Assembly (NCBI GenBank): GCA_030849965.1
Contig: JAVDKL010000001.1
Location: 1,656,554-1,720,553 of the forward strand
DNA length: 64,000 nt
Direction: 5' to 3'
Source of the DNA: Schauerella fraxinea
Lineage (GTDB): Bacteria; Pseudomonadota; Gammaproteobacteria; Burkholderiales; Burkholderiaceae_B
Below the pieces are notes generated by a model. That model saw nothing but the letters and a program-made list of their open reading frames with translations. It did no database searches and was not told where the DNA came from. Of the stretch, positions 1 through 8,155 are shown one piece after another. The number at the start of each line of letters is the position of its first letter. Within the stretch, counting starts at the first letter, position 1. A program made the position numbers and the translations under genes.

Positions 1-352
1 CGCCATCCGTACAGATATAGGGCTGCGGCACGCGCACACCAGCATTGGCCAGCAGAAACAGGGCGTCCACCTCGGCGTTTTGCCAGGATTCTTCTTGCAC
101 CTGGCGGCCGTAACGCGAGCCTTTTTCCATCGCCCGCGCTTCACGGCTGTTCTTGGTCTTGCGGCCGTCGCGGTATGAGGCCGCCTTGCGGAAGCTGCGC
201 TGCTGCACGTCCTTGTAGACCTTGGCGCAGCGGGTATCGTCACCGCTGCGCACCACAAACACCGTGGCCTCCTTACCGCTCATCAATTGGCTGATCACCT
301 CGTCGATGAGGCCCTCTTCAACCAATGGCGCCAAGCGCTTGGGGACTTTCAT
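1..352 (-). CDS. RIO1-like serine/threonine protein kinase, N-terminal part (partial)
   Basis: The minus strand reads open from an ATG at 352 to the left edge, so the 3' end lies outside the window; about 117 residues are visible. The translation begins MKVPKRLAPLVEEGLIDEV and contains LMSGKEATVFVV, then CAKVYKD and SFRKAASY. This fits the start of bacterial RIO1-like kinases: a helical N-terminus, a glycine-poor nucleotide loop (SGKEATV) and the ATP-binding lysine in AKVYK. The catalytic loop is not in the window. It lies 98 bp downstream of the PLP lyase on the same strand and could share its transcript. No clear Shine-Dalgarno is seen. A 24-codon open frame ends in a TGA overlapping this ATG, so translational coupling is possible but unproven. 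Confidence 0.8.
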   Translation of the reverse strand, partial: MKVPKRLAPLVEEGLIDEVISQLMSGKEATVFVVRSGDDTRCAKVYKDVQQRSFRKAASYRDGRKTKNSREARAMEKGSRYGRQVQEESWQNAEVDALFLLANAGVRVPQPYICTDG

Positions 353-450
353 AGGCGCACCGGCGACAGGGATGCCGCGAGAGGCGTGTGGACGGGCATA
401 CACAGAGGAGAAATTGTGATCATGGCCCGATTATATGGGTAGTGCCTAGC

Positions 451-1695
451 TCATGCAGCCACGCGCTCGCGCCGTGTTGCAGCCACCGCGAACGCCTGCG
501 CCAGATCGGCTTTCAAATCGGCGGGATCTTCGAGTCCGATATGTAAGCGGACCACCGGCGTCGTGCCCTGCCAGTAGCTGTGCTCATGCAAGCGCTCGGG
601 CGCGGCGATCAAGGCCAGGCTTTCGTAACCGCCCCACGACGCGCCGATACCGAAGAAACGCAGGGCATCGACGAAGGCGTGCGCCGCTGCCAGATCGTCG
701 TCTCGGAATGCAAACGACACCAATCCGCTCGCCCCCGTAAAGTCGCGTTGCCACAGGGCGTGGCCGGGATCGGTGGGCAAAGCGGGATAGAACACCCGTT
801 CGACTTGCGCGTGCGTTTGCAGAAATTCGGCAATTTCGGTGGCATGCCGCTGATGTTGCGCCAGCCGGATCGGCAAGGTGCGCACCCCGCGCAACGCCAG
901 ATAGGCATCGTCGGCACTGACCGAGAGCCCCAGCGCTTCATAAGCCACGCCGATCTTGTCGGCCAGGGCGGGGCTGTCGACCACCACCACGCCTTGCATC
1001 ACGTCGGAATGCCCCGCGATATATTTCGTGGCGGCCTGGATCGAGATGTCGGCGCCGAGCGCGAGGGGCTTGTAGAACCAGCCGCCGCTCCAGGTGTTGT
1101 CGGTGGCGACCAGCACGCCGTGCTGATGGGCGATCGCGGCCAGTCGCGGCAGATCCAGCACTTCAAACAGCAGTGAGCTGGGCGATTCGAGATACACGAG
1201 TTTGGTCGTGGCCCGAATCTTCGACGCCAGATCGTCGTGCGCGGGCGAAAAGTACTCCAGCTCGATGCCCAGTCGCTGCAGCAACGTGCGGTCGATGCGG
1301 CGCACCGGCGAATACACGCTATCGGCGACCAGTGCGTGATCGCCGGGCGACAACAAGCCCACCAGCACCAACGCGATCGCCGACAGACCCGAGGGCGCGA
1401 GGAACGCGCGGTGGCCCCCCTCCAGACCGAGAATGGCCGCTTCCAACGCGCGATGCGTGTCGAGCCCATGGCGCCCGTACGTGGCCACCGGCTCGCCCGC
1501 CGCCCGGCGTTGATGATGGTCTTCGTGCGCCTTGACGCTTTCGAAGCGCACCGTACTGGTACGCACCACCGGCACGTTGACGGGTCCCGACCCGTCGCGG
1601 AGCACCGGCGCGCCGGCATGCAGCAGGCGAGTGGCGTCGCCGATGGTGAGATCGCGATGAATCGCGTAAGGGGTTGCAGACGTAGGCTGGGTCAT
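451..1695 (-). CDS. metC: Cystathionine beta-lyase / Cys-Met metabolism PLP enzyme
   Basis: A 414-residue protein of the Cys/Met-metabolism PLP-dependent family (fold type I). The family signature surrounds the Schiff-base lysine in ISIQAATKYIAGHSDVMQG (Lys about 224). The phosphate/PLP-binding region YGRHG and the TDNTWSGGWFYKPL segment are typical of MetC, which cleaves cystathionine to homocysteine, pyruvate and ammonia; related members cleave cystine or other C-S bonds. I chose the ATG at 1695, preceded by AAGGAA, over an upstream frame extension of 27 residues that lacks family similarity. It lies 65 bp downstream of an amino-acid ABC importer on the same strand, so the imported compound is probably a sulfur amino acid. 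Exact substrate (cystathionine, cystine, other thioether) cannot be read from sequence. Confidence 0.85.
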   Translation of the reverse strand: MTQPTSATPYAIHRDLTIGDATRLLHAGAPVLRDGSGPVNVPVVRTSTVRFESVKAHEDHHQRRAAGEPVATYGRHGLDTHRALEAAILGLEGGHRAFLAPSGLSAIALVLVGLLSPGDHALVADSVYSPVRRIDRTLLQRLGIELEYFSPAHDDLASKIRATTKLVYLESPSSLLFEVLDLPRLAAIAHQHGVLVATDNTWSGGWFYKPLALGADISIQAATKYIAGHSDVMQGVVVVDSPALADKIGVAYEALGLSVSADDAYLALRGVRTLPIRLAQHQRHATEIAEFLQTHAQVERVFYPALPTDPGHALWQRDFTGASGLVSFAFRDDDLAAAHAFVDALRFFGIGASWGGYESLALIAAPERLHEHSYWQGTTPVVRLHIGLEDPADLKADLAQAFAVAATRRERVAA

Positions 1696-1760
1696 AAAAG
1701 CGGTTCCTTGAAACGGTCGACGGCCATGGCACACGCCATGGCGGGAGGTGTGGCGTACGG

Positions 1761-2660
1761 TCAGTACGACACCCAAAGGCGCTCGCGCTTGGCGGCGGCG
1801 AAAGGATCGGGCTGCCCTGGGGTGGCGCGCACCCCCTGCCCCAGCGTGCGTTGCAGAAATTCGCGGGTGCGGTCGCTGGTGGGATGTTGAAAAATGGCGG
1901 CGGGCGATCCCTGCTCCACGATGTGGCCGGCTTCCGTGAAGTACACGCGATCGCTGACTTCCTCGGCGAAGCGCATCTCGTGCGTGACCAATACGCAGGT
2001 CATCCCGTCGCGCACGAGGTCGCGAATCACGGTGAGTACTTCACCCACCGTTTCGGGATCGAGGGCCGACGTCACCTCGTCAAACAGGATCAGTTCGGGC
2101 TTCATGGCCAACGCACGTGCGATTGCCACCCGCTGCTGCTGGCCGCCGGATAGCTCGCCGGGATAGGCGTGGGCTTTGTTGGACAGCCGCACGCGATCCA
2201 GCAGCGCCAGCGCCTCCCGCTCGGCTTCGGCGCGGGCGCGCCCCATTACCCGCACGGGCGCGATCACCAGGTTTTCGAGCACGGTGAGGTGCGGAAAGAG
2301 GTTGTATTGCTGAAACACGAACCCCACACGTGTGCGCAGTGCGATCAATTCGGCTTCGGTTTTCAAGGTATCGACGCGTGTGCCGCCCACCACGATCTCG
2401 CCGCGTTGCGGCCGCAGCAAACCAGTCAACGTGCGCAAGATGGTCGATTTTCCTGAACCGGACGGTCCGATGATGGCCACCGCCTGGCCCCGTCCCACCT
2501 CGAGATCGATTCCCTTGAGCACCTCGTTGGGGCCGAAGGCCAGGTGCACCCCGCGCAGTTGCACGAGGGGCGTGACGGGCGAGCGATCGGCGGCGGCGTG
2601 CGTCGCCGATCCGCCCACCGCCTGCGGCACGGGATACAAAAAGCGTTCAGTGGCGGTCAT
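1761..2660 (-). CDS. Polar amino acid ABC transporter, ATP-binding protein
   Basis: A 299-residue ABC ATPase of the GlnQ/HisP class. It shows Walker A GPSGSGKST, Q-loop VFQQYNLFPHLTVLENL, signature [15 protein letters not shown], Walker B LILFDEVTSALD and the switch histidine in VLVTHEM. About 30 extra N-terminal residues precede the ATPase core. Its start overlaps the end of the upstream permease gene by 14 bp, showing tight translational coupling in a binding protein-permease-permease-ATPase order. It energises import of the ligand captured by the periplasmic binding protein at 4183-5052. A cystine or other sulfur amino acid is favoured by the downstream beta-lyase and the divergent thiol dioxygenase, but that is inference from neighbours. 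Confidence 0.9.
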   Translation of the reverse strand: MTATERFLYPVPQAVGGSATHAAADRSPVTPLVQLRGVHLAFGPNEVLKGIDLEVGRGQAVAIIGPSGSGKSTILRTLTGLLRPQRGEIVVGGTRVDTLKTEAELIALRTRVGFVFQQYNLFPHLTVLENLVIAPVRVMGRARAEAEREALALLDRVRLSNKAHAYPGELSGGQQQRVAIARALAMKPELILFDEVTSALDPETVGEVLTVIRDLVRDGMTCVLVTHEMRFAEEVSDRVYFTEAGHIVEQGSPAAIFQHPTSDRTREFLQRTLGQGVRATPGQPDPFAAAKRERLWVSY

Positions 2661-3453
2661 GACGTCGCTCCAGGGCTTGGGTGGCGCGGGCTATCGGATA
2701 GCAATAAGCAAAGAAAAAGGCGAGCAGCGCGAAGTACACGAGGATGGTGAAATCGGTGCGCGACACCGTATTGCTGGCGATCTGAGCGGTATCGACAAGA
2801 TCGTGCACGCCCACCAGTGACGCCAGGGCCGTGCTCATGGTGATGCTGGCGTACAGGTTCATCCACGGCGGCAGCATCCGCTTGACGCATTGCGGCAGCA
2901 CGATCAAGCGGAAGATCTCGCGGCGCTTGAACGCCAGCGACTGCGCGGCCTCCCACTGCGTGCTGGGGATCGATTGAATCGCGCCCCGAAAAATCTCGGC
3001 CACATTGGCGCTGGTGGGTAGCGCCAGTCCCAGCACCACCTTGAGCCAATCCGGAAACGCAAACGTCCACGCCGCCACACGCACTTCGAACGGAAACACG
3101 TAGGTCGTGAAATAGATCAGCACCAGAATCGGGGCATTGCGAAAAATGTTGACGTACCAGCGCGTGCCGATGCGCCAAACACCCACCGGCGAGAGCGACA
3201 GCGCCCCGATCGCCAATCCGACGATCGTGCCCAGCGCCATCGCAAGCACGCTGATCTGGATGTTTACCCACAAGCCCCGCAGCAGTGCCGGCATCCACTG
3301 CCACAGATACGCCACGACCACGGGCGTGGTACCGGTAGTGACCCAGAACGTGATCACGCACAAGCCGGCGATGGCCGATACCACCCAGGGATTGCGCCAC
3401 CGCGATATGTCGAAGCCGGCCGCGCCCCGCGGCAGGGTCAGATCATTGGCCAT
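2647..3453 (-). CDS. Amino acid ABC transporter permease
   Basis: A 268-residue inner-membrane permease of the HisM/GlnP type. The hallmark EAA loop is visible (QWEAAQSLAFKRREIFRLI followed by VLPQC), which docks to the ATPase. Several hydrophobic segments are visible, including the first near residues 25-50. The protein begins with the ATG at 3453 and overlaps the preceding permease gene by 11 bp. It would form a heterodimeric channel with the product of 3443-4186. Nothing in the sequence fixes the ligand; the polar amino acid uptake family (HAAT) is the safest assignment. Confidence 0.88.
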   Translation of the reverse strand: MANDLTLPRGAAGFDISRWRNPWVVSAIAGLCVITFWVTTGTTPVVVAYLWQWMPALLRGLWVNIQISVLAMALGTIVGLAIGALSLSPVGVWRIGTRWYVNIFRNAPILVLIYFTTYVFPFEVRVAAWTFAFPDWLKVVLGLALPTSANVAEIFRGAIQSIPSTQWEAAQSLAFKRREIFRLIVLPQCVKRMLPPWMNLYASITMSTALASLVGVHDLVDTAQIASNTVSRTDFTILVYFALLAFFFAYCYPIARATQALERRHDRH

Positions 3454-4186
3454 AACCGGGCATCCTCAAACGCGTTTCAAGCCAGCGCCCCACCACACTC
3501 ACCAACCAGGTGAGCAGGCCGAAATACAGCAGGATCAGCAACAGCAACTCGAGGACGTTGTCGCGCTGCGTCCAGATCATGATCGATTCGTAGGTCACAT
3601 CGCCCACCGCGATCGCCGACGCCACGGCCGTCATCTTCACCAGATCCACGAGGTTGTTGACCAACGAGGGCAACGCAAATCGCACGGCCAGCGGCAATTC
3701 CACGCGCCACAGCAACTGACGTTTGGAAAAGCCCAGCGATCGTGCGGCCTCCAATGTGACGCGGGGCACCGCTTCGATACCGGCCCGCAAGGCCTCGGCA
3801 TGAAACACGCCTTTATGCAGCGACACCACGATCACCACCCACGTCAGTGGCGTCAGCGGATTGGCGCCATACTGGCGCAGCTGTTGGGTGATGAGCATGT
3901 TGAGCACGAGGAAGGCGCAATACAGTTGCACCAACGTCGGCGTATTCCGCGTGACTTCGACGAAGGCCCGCGTGGGCAACACCAGCCATGGCCGTCCTGA
4001 CGTCAACGCTGCGGCGATCAGCACGCCGGCCGCCAGACTGCACGGAATCACGAGCAGACAAAGCTCGAGTGTGACCCCCATGCCGCGCCAGAACGCCTGA
4101 CGTTCCATCGCATCGAGCAGAAAGGCGTAGTTCAATCCCAGTGGCTTGAAAAACGTCACAACGGGTGCGAAGACGTCATCGATCAC
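3443..4186 (-). CDS. Amino acid ABC transporter permease
   Basis: The second permease of the importer, about 247 residues. The EAA motif LEAARSLGFSKRQLLWRVELP is clear, as are several transmembrane segments. The open frame extends to 4369, but the extra residues lie inside the binding-protein gene and look like shadow coding. I placed the start at GTG 4186, whose GTGA overlaps the TGA of the binding-protein gene; a GTG at 4198 is the alternative. It works with the other permease and the ATPase to move a polar amino acid across the inner membrane. Confidence 0.82.
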   Translation of the reverse strand: MIDDVFAPVVTFFKPLGLNYAFLLDAMERQAFWRGMGVTLELCLLVIPCSLAAGVLIAAALTSGRPWLVLPTRAFVEVTRNTPTLVQLYCAFLVLNMLITQQLRQYGANPLTPLTWVVIVVSLHKGVFHAEALRAGIEAVPRVTLEAARSLGFSKRQLLWRVELPLAVRFALPSLVNNLVDLVKMTAVASAIAVGDVTYESIMIWTQRDNVLELLLLILLYFGLLTWLVSVVGRWLETRLRMPGYGQ

Positions 4187-5052
4187 TTCTTCGCCCACTG
4201 TGGCAACGGCGCTTGCGCTTGCGCGGCACCCTGCAACTCCACCAACGCCGCCGATGGCCGCGAGATGCCTACTCTTTTTTCGGTCGCGATCAGCCAGCCG
4301 TCGCGATGCCACCCCTGGATCACCCGATCCACGGCTTGCGCAGTATCCTTTTCGCCAGGGCGCACCCACACCACGCTGGGTGACGGAATCAGTTCATCGA
4401 ATGGTGCGGCGTAGTCCTTCCATTCAGCGTCGTCTTCCACCAGGCGATAGATCAGGGTGCCGTCATGTACGGCCGCGACGCAATTGCCGCCACGCAAAGC
4501 CAGGAGGGATTCGGAAGCGCCACGAAACCCTTTGAGCTGCGCACCGTATTGCTCCGCCAGTGGCTTGCCGTAATTGCTGCCTTGCGAGAGGCAGACCGGT
4601 TTGCCGGCCAGGTCTTCCCATCGGGTAATGCCGCTGTCCTTCTTGAAGATGGCCGCGCCGCCGTTGCGATAGTACGGCGTGGGTGCAAACGTCAATTGCG
4701 TTGCCCGCTCCTCGGTCCACTCCATGCTGGCCACGAGCAGATCCACCCGCTTTTGCTGCAGGTACTGAATGCGGTTCGACGGCAGCACCGCGACCAGCTC
4801 CACATCCGTGCCCAATCCTTGCGCCAGGCCGCGCGCCACTTCCGGATTGAATCCCGTGAGCTGCTGCGTGGCGGGATCGATTGCGCCGAAAGGGCCGCCT
4901 GACACCACGACGCCGATCACCACGCGCTTGCGCTCTTTTATGCGATCGAGCGTGTCGTCGGCATGCGCCGGCGCGGCGGTGATCCAGACCGTTGCGCCCG
5001 CCAGCGCCAGCGCCATCGCGCTGCGGGTAAATCCAAATTTTTGTGTAGACAT
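4183..5052 (-). CDS. Amino acid ABC transporter, periplasmic substrate-binding protein
   Basis: A 289-residue solute-binding protein with a Sec signal peptide: positively charged start, hydrophobic stretch MALALAGATVWI, and an AHA cleavage site near residue 31. The family 3 (SBP_bac_3) pattern is visible: RIKERKRVVIGV, GFNPEVARGLAQGLG, and VDLLVASMEWTEER. It would deliver a polar or sulfur-containing amino acid to the permeases encoded just downstream. It is the first gene of the minus-strand operon and is transcribed divergently from the thiol dioxygenase gene at 5257. The C-terminus ends in an Ala/Gln-rich tail. Confidence 0.88.
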   Translation of the reverse strand: MSTQKFGFTRSAMALALAGATVWITAAPAHADDTLDRIKERKRVVIGVVVSGGPFGAIDPATQQLTGFNPEVARGLAQGLGTDVELVAVLPSNRIQYLQQKRVDLLVASMEWTEERATQLTFAPTPYYRNGGAAIFKKDSGITRWEDLAGKPVCLSQGSNYGKPLAEQYGAQLKGFRGASESLLALRGGNCVAAVHDGTLIYRLVEDDAEWKDYAAPFDELIPSPSVVWVRPGEKDTAQAVDRVIQGWHRDGWLIATEKRVGISRPSAALVELQGAAQAQAPLPQWAKK

Positions 5053-5256
5053 AGAGGCGCCGATAGACCGTTAAGCAATAAGGCACTCAAGCCTAAAGAC
5101 GATGCGGGCCGCTGTGAACGACGAAAAACTTGTGTGCTTATACGCTGATGCTTATGCCTAAAAACGATTTTGTTCGGGACGACGACAACCCTATATTGAA
5201 TGTCGCGTGTTGCGCCACTTGGCGGCCACAACGCTGGCATCAACGGAGAATTCATC
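5053..5256. promoter_or_regulatory. Divergent control region of the sulfur amino acid locus
   Basis: This 204-bp spacer separates the two divergent gene sets. It carries repeated TGCTTA-type elements: TTAAGCA at 5071 (reverse orientation) and TGCTTAT at 5135 and 5149, the last two spaced 14 bp apart, as well as AGGCACTC and TATGCCTA. Such spaced repeats fit a shared regulator site, but I cannot name the regulator; no regulator gene sits inside this locus. The Shine-Dalgarno GGAGAA for the dioxygenase lies at 5245-5250. Confidence 0.4.
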
Positions 5257-5871
5257 GTGTCCCTGCAACCTGAACGGCAAGCGGCCGTAGACCAGATACT
5301 GACCGCGATCAAAGCGATTGCGGCAAGCGACGGCATTACGTATTCAAGTCTGGAGCGCATCGCGCTCGAACTCAAGCAACTGGCAGCGCAACAGCACCTC
5401 TTCAGCGCAGACCAGTTCACGTCTCCGGATCCAGGCGATCCAGAAGCCTCCACCCGCTACCTGCTTCACAAGGAAGCAGACGACACGTTTGCGCTCTATC
5501 TGAACGCCATCAACCCCGGCAAGAACACCGTGCCGCACAATCACACCACCTGGGCGGTGATCGTGGCCGTCGAAGGCGACGAACTCAATCGCATCTATAC
5601 GCGCCTGGATGACGGTGCAAGCGACGATCACGCCGAACTTCGCCTTGACCGCGAGGTCGTCGTCAGCCCAGGCGCCGGCCACGTCGCCTTTCTCGCCGAC
5701 GACATCCACAGCATCCACGTGCTCGGCGATCAAGGCACGCGCCACTTTCACCTCTATGGCCTGGCGCTCGATCGCCTCACGGACCGCGTGGGCTACGACC
5801 TCGATAACAAGCGCGTCCTGAACTACAACCGCACCTATCACACCAAGCAAGACGAGCGGAGCCACGCATGA
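5257..5871 (+). CDS. Cysteine/thiol dioxygenase-like cupin
   Basis: A 204-residue cupin resembling the cysteine dioxygenase / 3-mercaptopropionate dioxygenase family, which oxidise thiols to sulfinates with Fe(II) and O2. The metal-binding motif VPHNHTTW is present (His about 94 and 96), with a third candidate histidine in DDIHSIHVLG and a conserved GTRHFHLYG segment. I prefer the GTG at 5257, six bases after GGAGAA, to the upstream ATG at 5200. The stop overlaps the ATG of the rhodanese gene (ATGA), so the two are co-translated. Together they suggest thiol oxidation followed by sulfur transfer. Which thiol is used cannot be decided without biochemistry. Confidence 0.75.
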   Translation: MSLQPERQAAVDQILTAIKAIAASDGITYSSLERIALELKQLAAQQHLFSADQFTSPDPGDPEASTRYLLHKEADDTFALYLNAINPGKNTVPHNHTTWAVIVAVEGDELNRIYTRLDDGASDDHAELRLDREVVVSPGAGHVAFLADDIHSIHVLGDQGTRHFHLYGLALDRLTDRVGYDLDNKRVLNYNRTYHTKQDERSHA

Positions 5872-7541
5872 CGCACCCCAACACCCTCGCCCCCATTCTT
5901 TCGCCCGACGATCTGCACACGGCGTTGAACGCACGCGGTGAGCTTGCCGTCGTCGACGTGCGCGATCTTGGCGTCTTTGCGCAAAAGCACTTGTTGGCCG
6001 CCACGCCGGCGCCATTGGCGCACCTGGCACTGGTGATCGGCCATCTGGTGCCGCGTGCCGATACCCCGATCGTGCTCACCGACCTCGATGAAAGCCTGGT
6101 TCACACCGCCCGTGAACGCTTGCGTGAATGGGGCTACAGCCGGATCTCGATCCTGGCCGACGGCACCTTGGCCTGGGAGGCCGCAGGCTTCGAGGTTTTC
6201 AGCGGCGTCAACGTGCTCAGCAAGGCGTTTGGCGAAATCGTCGAGCACGAAGCCGGCACGCCGCATATCGATGTGGCGTCTTTGCGCGAGCGCATCGCGC
6301 GCCGCGACAACCTGGTCATCGTCGACGGACGCACGCCCGAAGAGTTCAAGAATTTCAGCCTGCCGGGCGCGTACAGCGTGCCCAACGCCGAACTGCCCTA
6401 TCGCATTCGTGAACTGGCGCCCGATCCCGATACCCTGATCGTCGTGAATTGCGCGGGCCGCACACGCAGCATCATCGGCGCGCAAACGCTGATCGACGCG
6501 GGCGTACCCAATCCGGTCGTGTCACTTAAAGACGGCACGATGTCGTGGTTGCTCGATGGGCACACCCTGGATCAGGGCCGCGAACACGCCCTGCCCGAGC
6601 CGTCGGCGGAAAACGTCGCTGCCGCCCGCTTGAACGCCGCCACCTTCGCGAAAAAAGTGGGTGTGCGTACGATCGACGATCAAGGCCTGGCGGCTTTTGA
6701 AAGCGACGCGGCCCGCACCCTTTATCGGTTCGACGTGCGCAACGCGGCGGAGTACCGTGCCGGCCACTTGGTAGGCTGGCGCTGGGCGCCCGGCGGTCAA
6801 CTGGTGCAAGCCACCGACGAATACATCGGCACCCGCGGCGCGCGCGTCGTGCTGGCCGATTGGGATGGCGTGCGTGCGCCCGCTACTGCCGCCTGGTTGG
6901 CCCAGCTTGGTGGGTTTGAGGTGTACCTCTATACGCCGGCCGCCAATGCACCGATCGAAACAGGCGACACGCCGCGCCGTATCCTGCGTGCGGCCAAGGC
7001 CAAGCAAGCGCCGTGGATCGACGTGCAGAGCCTGCACGCCCTGACGCAAGCCACCGCGGCGAGCAGCCAGACGCTGCGCGTATTCGATGTTGAAAAGAGC
7101 GTGGCTTTCCGCGACAAACACATCGCGGGCGCTCAGTTTGCAGCGGCCGGCAGACTGCCTGCGATATTGGCCGATCTGACGCCAGACACCGCGCTGGTCA
7201 TCACATCCAGCGACGGCGTCTTGGCGCAAGTGGTGGCGACCGAATTGCTGCGTCACGGTTATCCGGCGCGCGCGTTATTGGGCGGCAATCGCGCCTGGTT
7301 CGAAGCGCACCTGCCCACTGGTTCGGGCAGCGAGCATATCCTCACAGGCGAAGACGATGCATGGCACAGCGGCTACGCCTATACGGACGAAGCGCAGCGC
7401 CACGCGGCGTTTCGCGCGTATCTGGACTGGGAGGTCGGGCTGGTCGACCAGTTGGCGCAACCGGGCGCCGTCACGGCATTCAACGTGGCCGGTCGCGCAC
7501 GCGACGGCGACCTGCAAGCGGCAGGTGCCGTCGCGGCGTAA
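5868..7541 (+). CDS. Multidomain rhodanese (sulfurtransferase)
   Basis: A 557-residue protein made of four rhodanese-like repeats (roughly residues 8-110, 130-235, 260-370 and 380-480). Only the second has the catalytic cysteine, in VVNCAGRTRS (Cys 195). The equivalent loops of repeats 1, 3 and 4 read TDLDES, ADWDGV and TSSDGV and lack cysteine. The active repeat would carry a persulfide and pass sulfane sulfur to an acceptor such as thiosulfate, glutathione or cyanide; the inactive ones are probably structural or regulatory. Translationally coupled to the upstream thiol dioxygenase. Multidomain rhodaneses beside this cupin type are a recognised arrangement, but the physiological acceptor is not known. 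Confidence 0.85.
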   Translation: MTHPNTLAPILSPDDLHTALNARGELAVVDVRDLGVFAQKHLLAATPAPLAHLALVIGHLVPRADTPIVLTDLDESLVHTARERLREWGYSRISILADGTLAWEAAGFEVFSGVNVLSKAFGEIVEHEAGTPHIDVASLRERIARRDNLVIVDGRTPEEFKNFSLPGAYSVPNAELPYRIRELAPDPDTLIVVNCAGRTRSIIGAQTLIDAGVPNPVVSLKDGTMSWLLDGHTLDQGREHALPEPSAENVAAARLNAATFAKKVGVRTIDDQGLAAFESDAARTLYRFDVRNAAEYRAGHLVGWRWAPGGQLVQATDEYIGTRGARVVLADWDGVRAPATAAWLAQLGGFEVYLYTPAANAPIETGDTPRRILRAAKAKQAPWIDVQSLHALTQATAASSQTLRVFDVEKSVAFRDKHIAGAQFAAAGRLPAILADLTPDTALVITSSDGVLAQVVATELLRHGYPARALLGGNRAWFEAHLPTGSGSEHILTGEDDAWHSGYAYTDEAQRHAAFRAYLDWEVGLVDQLAQPGAVTAFNVAGRARDGDLQAAGAVAA

Positions 7542-7543
7542 TG

Positions 7544-7613
7544 GGGTCTGCCTAATTGGGTCTGCCTAATTGGGTCTGCATGAGCGGGCCTGCCGTAGCG
7601 GGCCTGCCTGAGC
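7544..7613. repeat. Five 14-bp tandem repeats after the rhodanese gene
   Basis: Five consecutive 14-bp units start two bases after the rhodanese stop codon: GGGTCTGCCTAATT twice, then GGGTCTGCATGAGC, GGGCCTGCCGTAGC and GGGCCTGCCTGAGC. The unit length is not a multiple of three and no reading frame uses it. Confidence 0.85.
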
Positions 7614-7809
7614 AAATCACACGGGTGCCGACGCCGATCGCGACGACGCATAACGGCAATCCGCCGAGACGCAATAAGACGGGCGTGTCGTCGTAGACTC
7701 CTGGCAACGTCCCCAAATTCTCGGGCAGTTGTAATGAGAAATAACTAAAGGATATGGAATAATTGCCTTTGGGAACACTTACAGCAAGCTGTCAAAAGAA
7801 GCAGCGCTA

Positions 7810-8103
7810 ATGCCGGGAAGCCGCATGCCGTTGCTTGATGACATTCAAGAAGTAAATTTGGCCTATCTCCATATGGTGCGCCGCGCGATCGCGGAAATGC
7901 AAACCGAGATCCTTGGCGGGATGTCGGCCGCGACACGAGATTGGATCGTTGGGTTGACGCCGCAGCAACTCGCGCGCGTGTCGCGATCGAGCCTGTTGAT
8001 GTGCTCCCTGAACAGCAATTCAGCCGATTTATTGAGCGGCCTGGCGCAATCGTTGCATGCGTTGGTGGGTGAGCGCCAAGGCGCGCCGGTCACCGCCGCT
8101 TAA
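7810..8103 (+). CDS. FlhD-like regulator (orphan)
   Basis: A 97-residue protein resembling FlhD, the helical partner of FlhC in the flagellar master activator. The FlhD-like N-terminus is visible as DIQEVNLAYLHMVRRAI (FlhD: DINLSYL...AQRL), and the central LTPQQLARVSRSSLLMC matches the LTLPQMVKLAETNQLVC pattern of FlhD, including the cysteine. No flhC follows; the next gene is a convergent chemoreceptor. A second possible start is the ATG at 7825, with GGGAAG upstream. Being next to a chemoreceptor gene hints at motility control, but an orphan FlhD could act on other targets or be silent. Confidence 0.6.
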   Translation: MPGSRMPLLDDIQEVNLAYLHMVRRAIAEMQTEILGGMSAATRDWIVGLTPQQLARVSRSSLLMCSLNSNSADLLSGLAQSLHALVGERQGAPVTAA

Positions 8104-8108
8104 AAGCG

Positions 8109-8155
8109 GCAGCGCGCTTGCGCTGCACGCGCCACGTTTCAAGCAAGTTGAAACG
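8109..8155. terminator. Hairpins between convergent flhD-like and chemoreceptor genes
   Basis: Two stems occur in tandem: GCAGCG/CGCTGC (8109-8126) and a perfect 8-bp stem CGTTTCAA/TTGAAACG (8135-8155) that spans the chemoreceptor stop codon. There is no long T tract, so termination is plausible but not certain. Confidence 0.35.
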
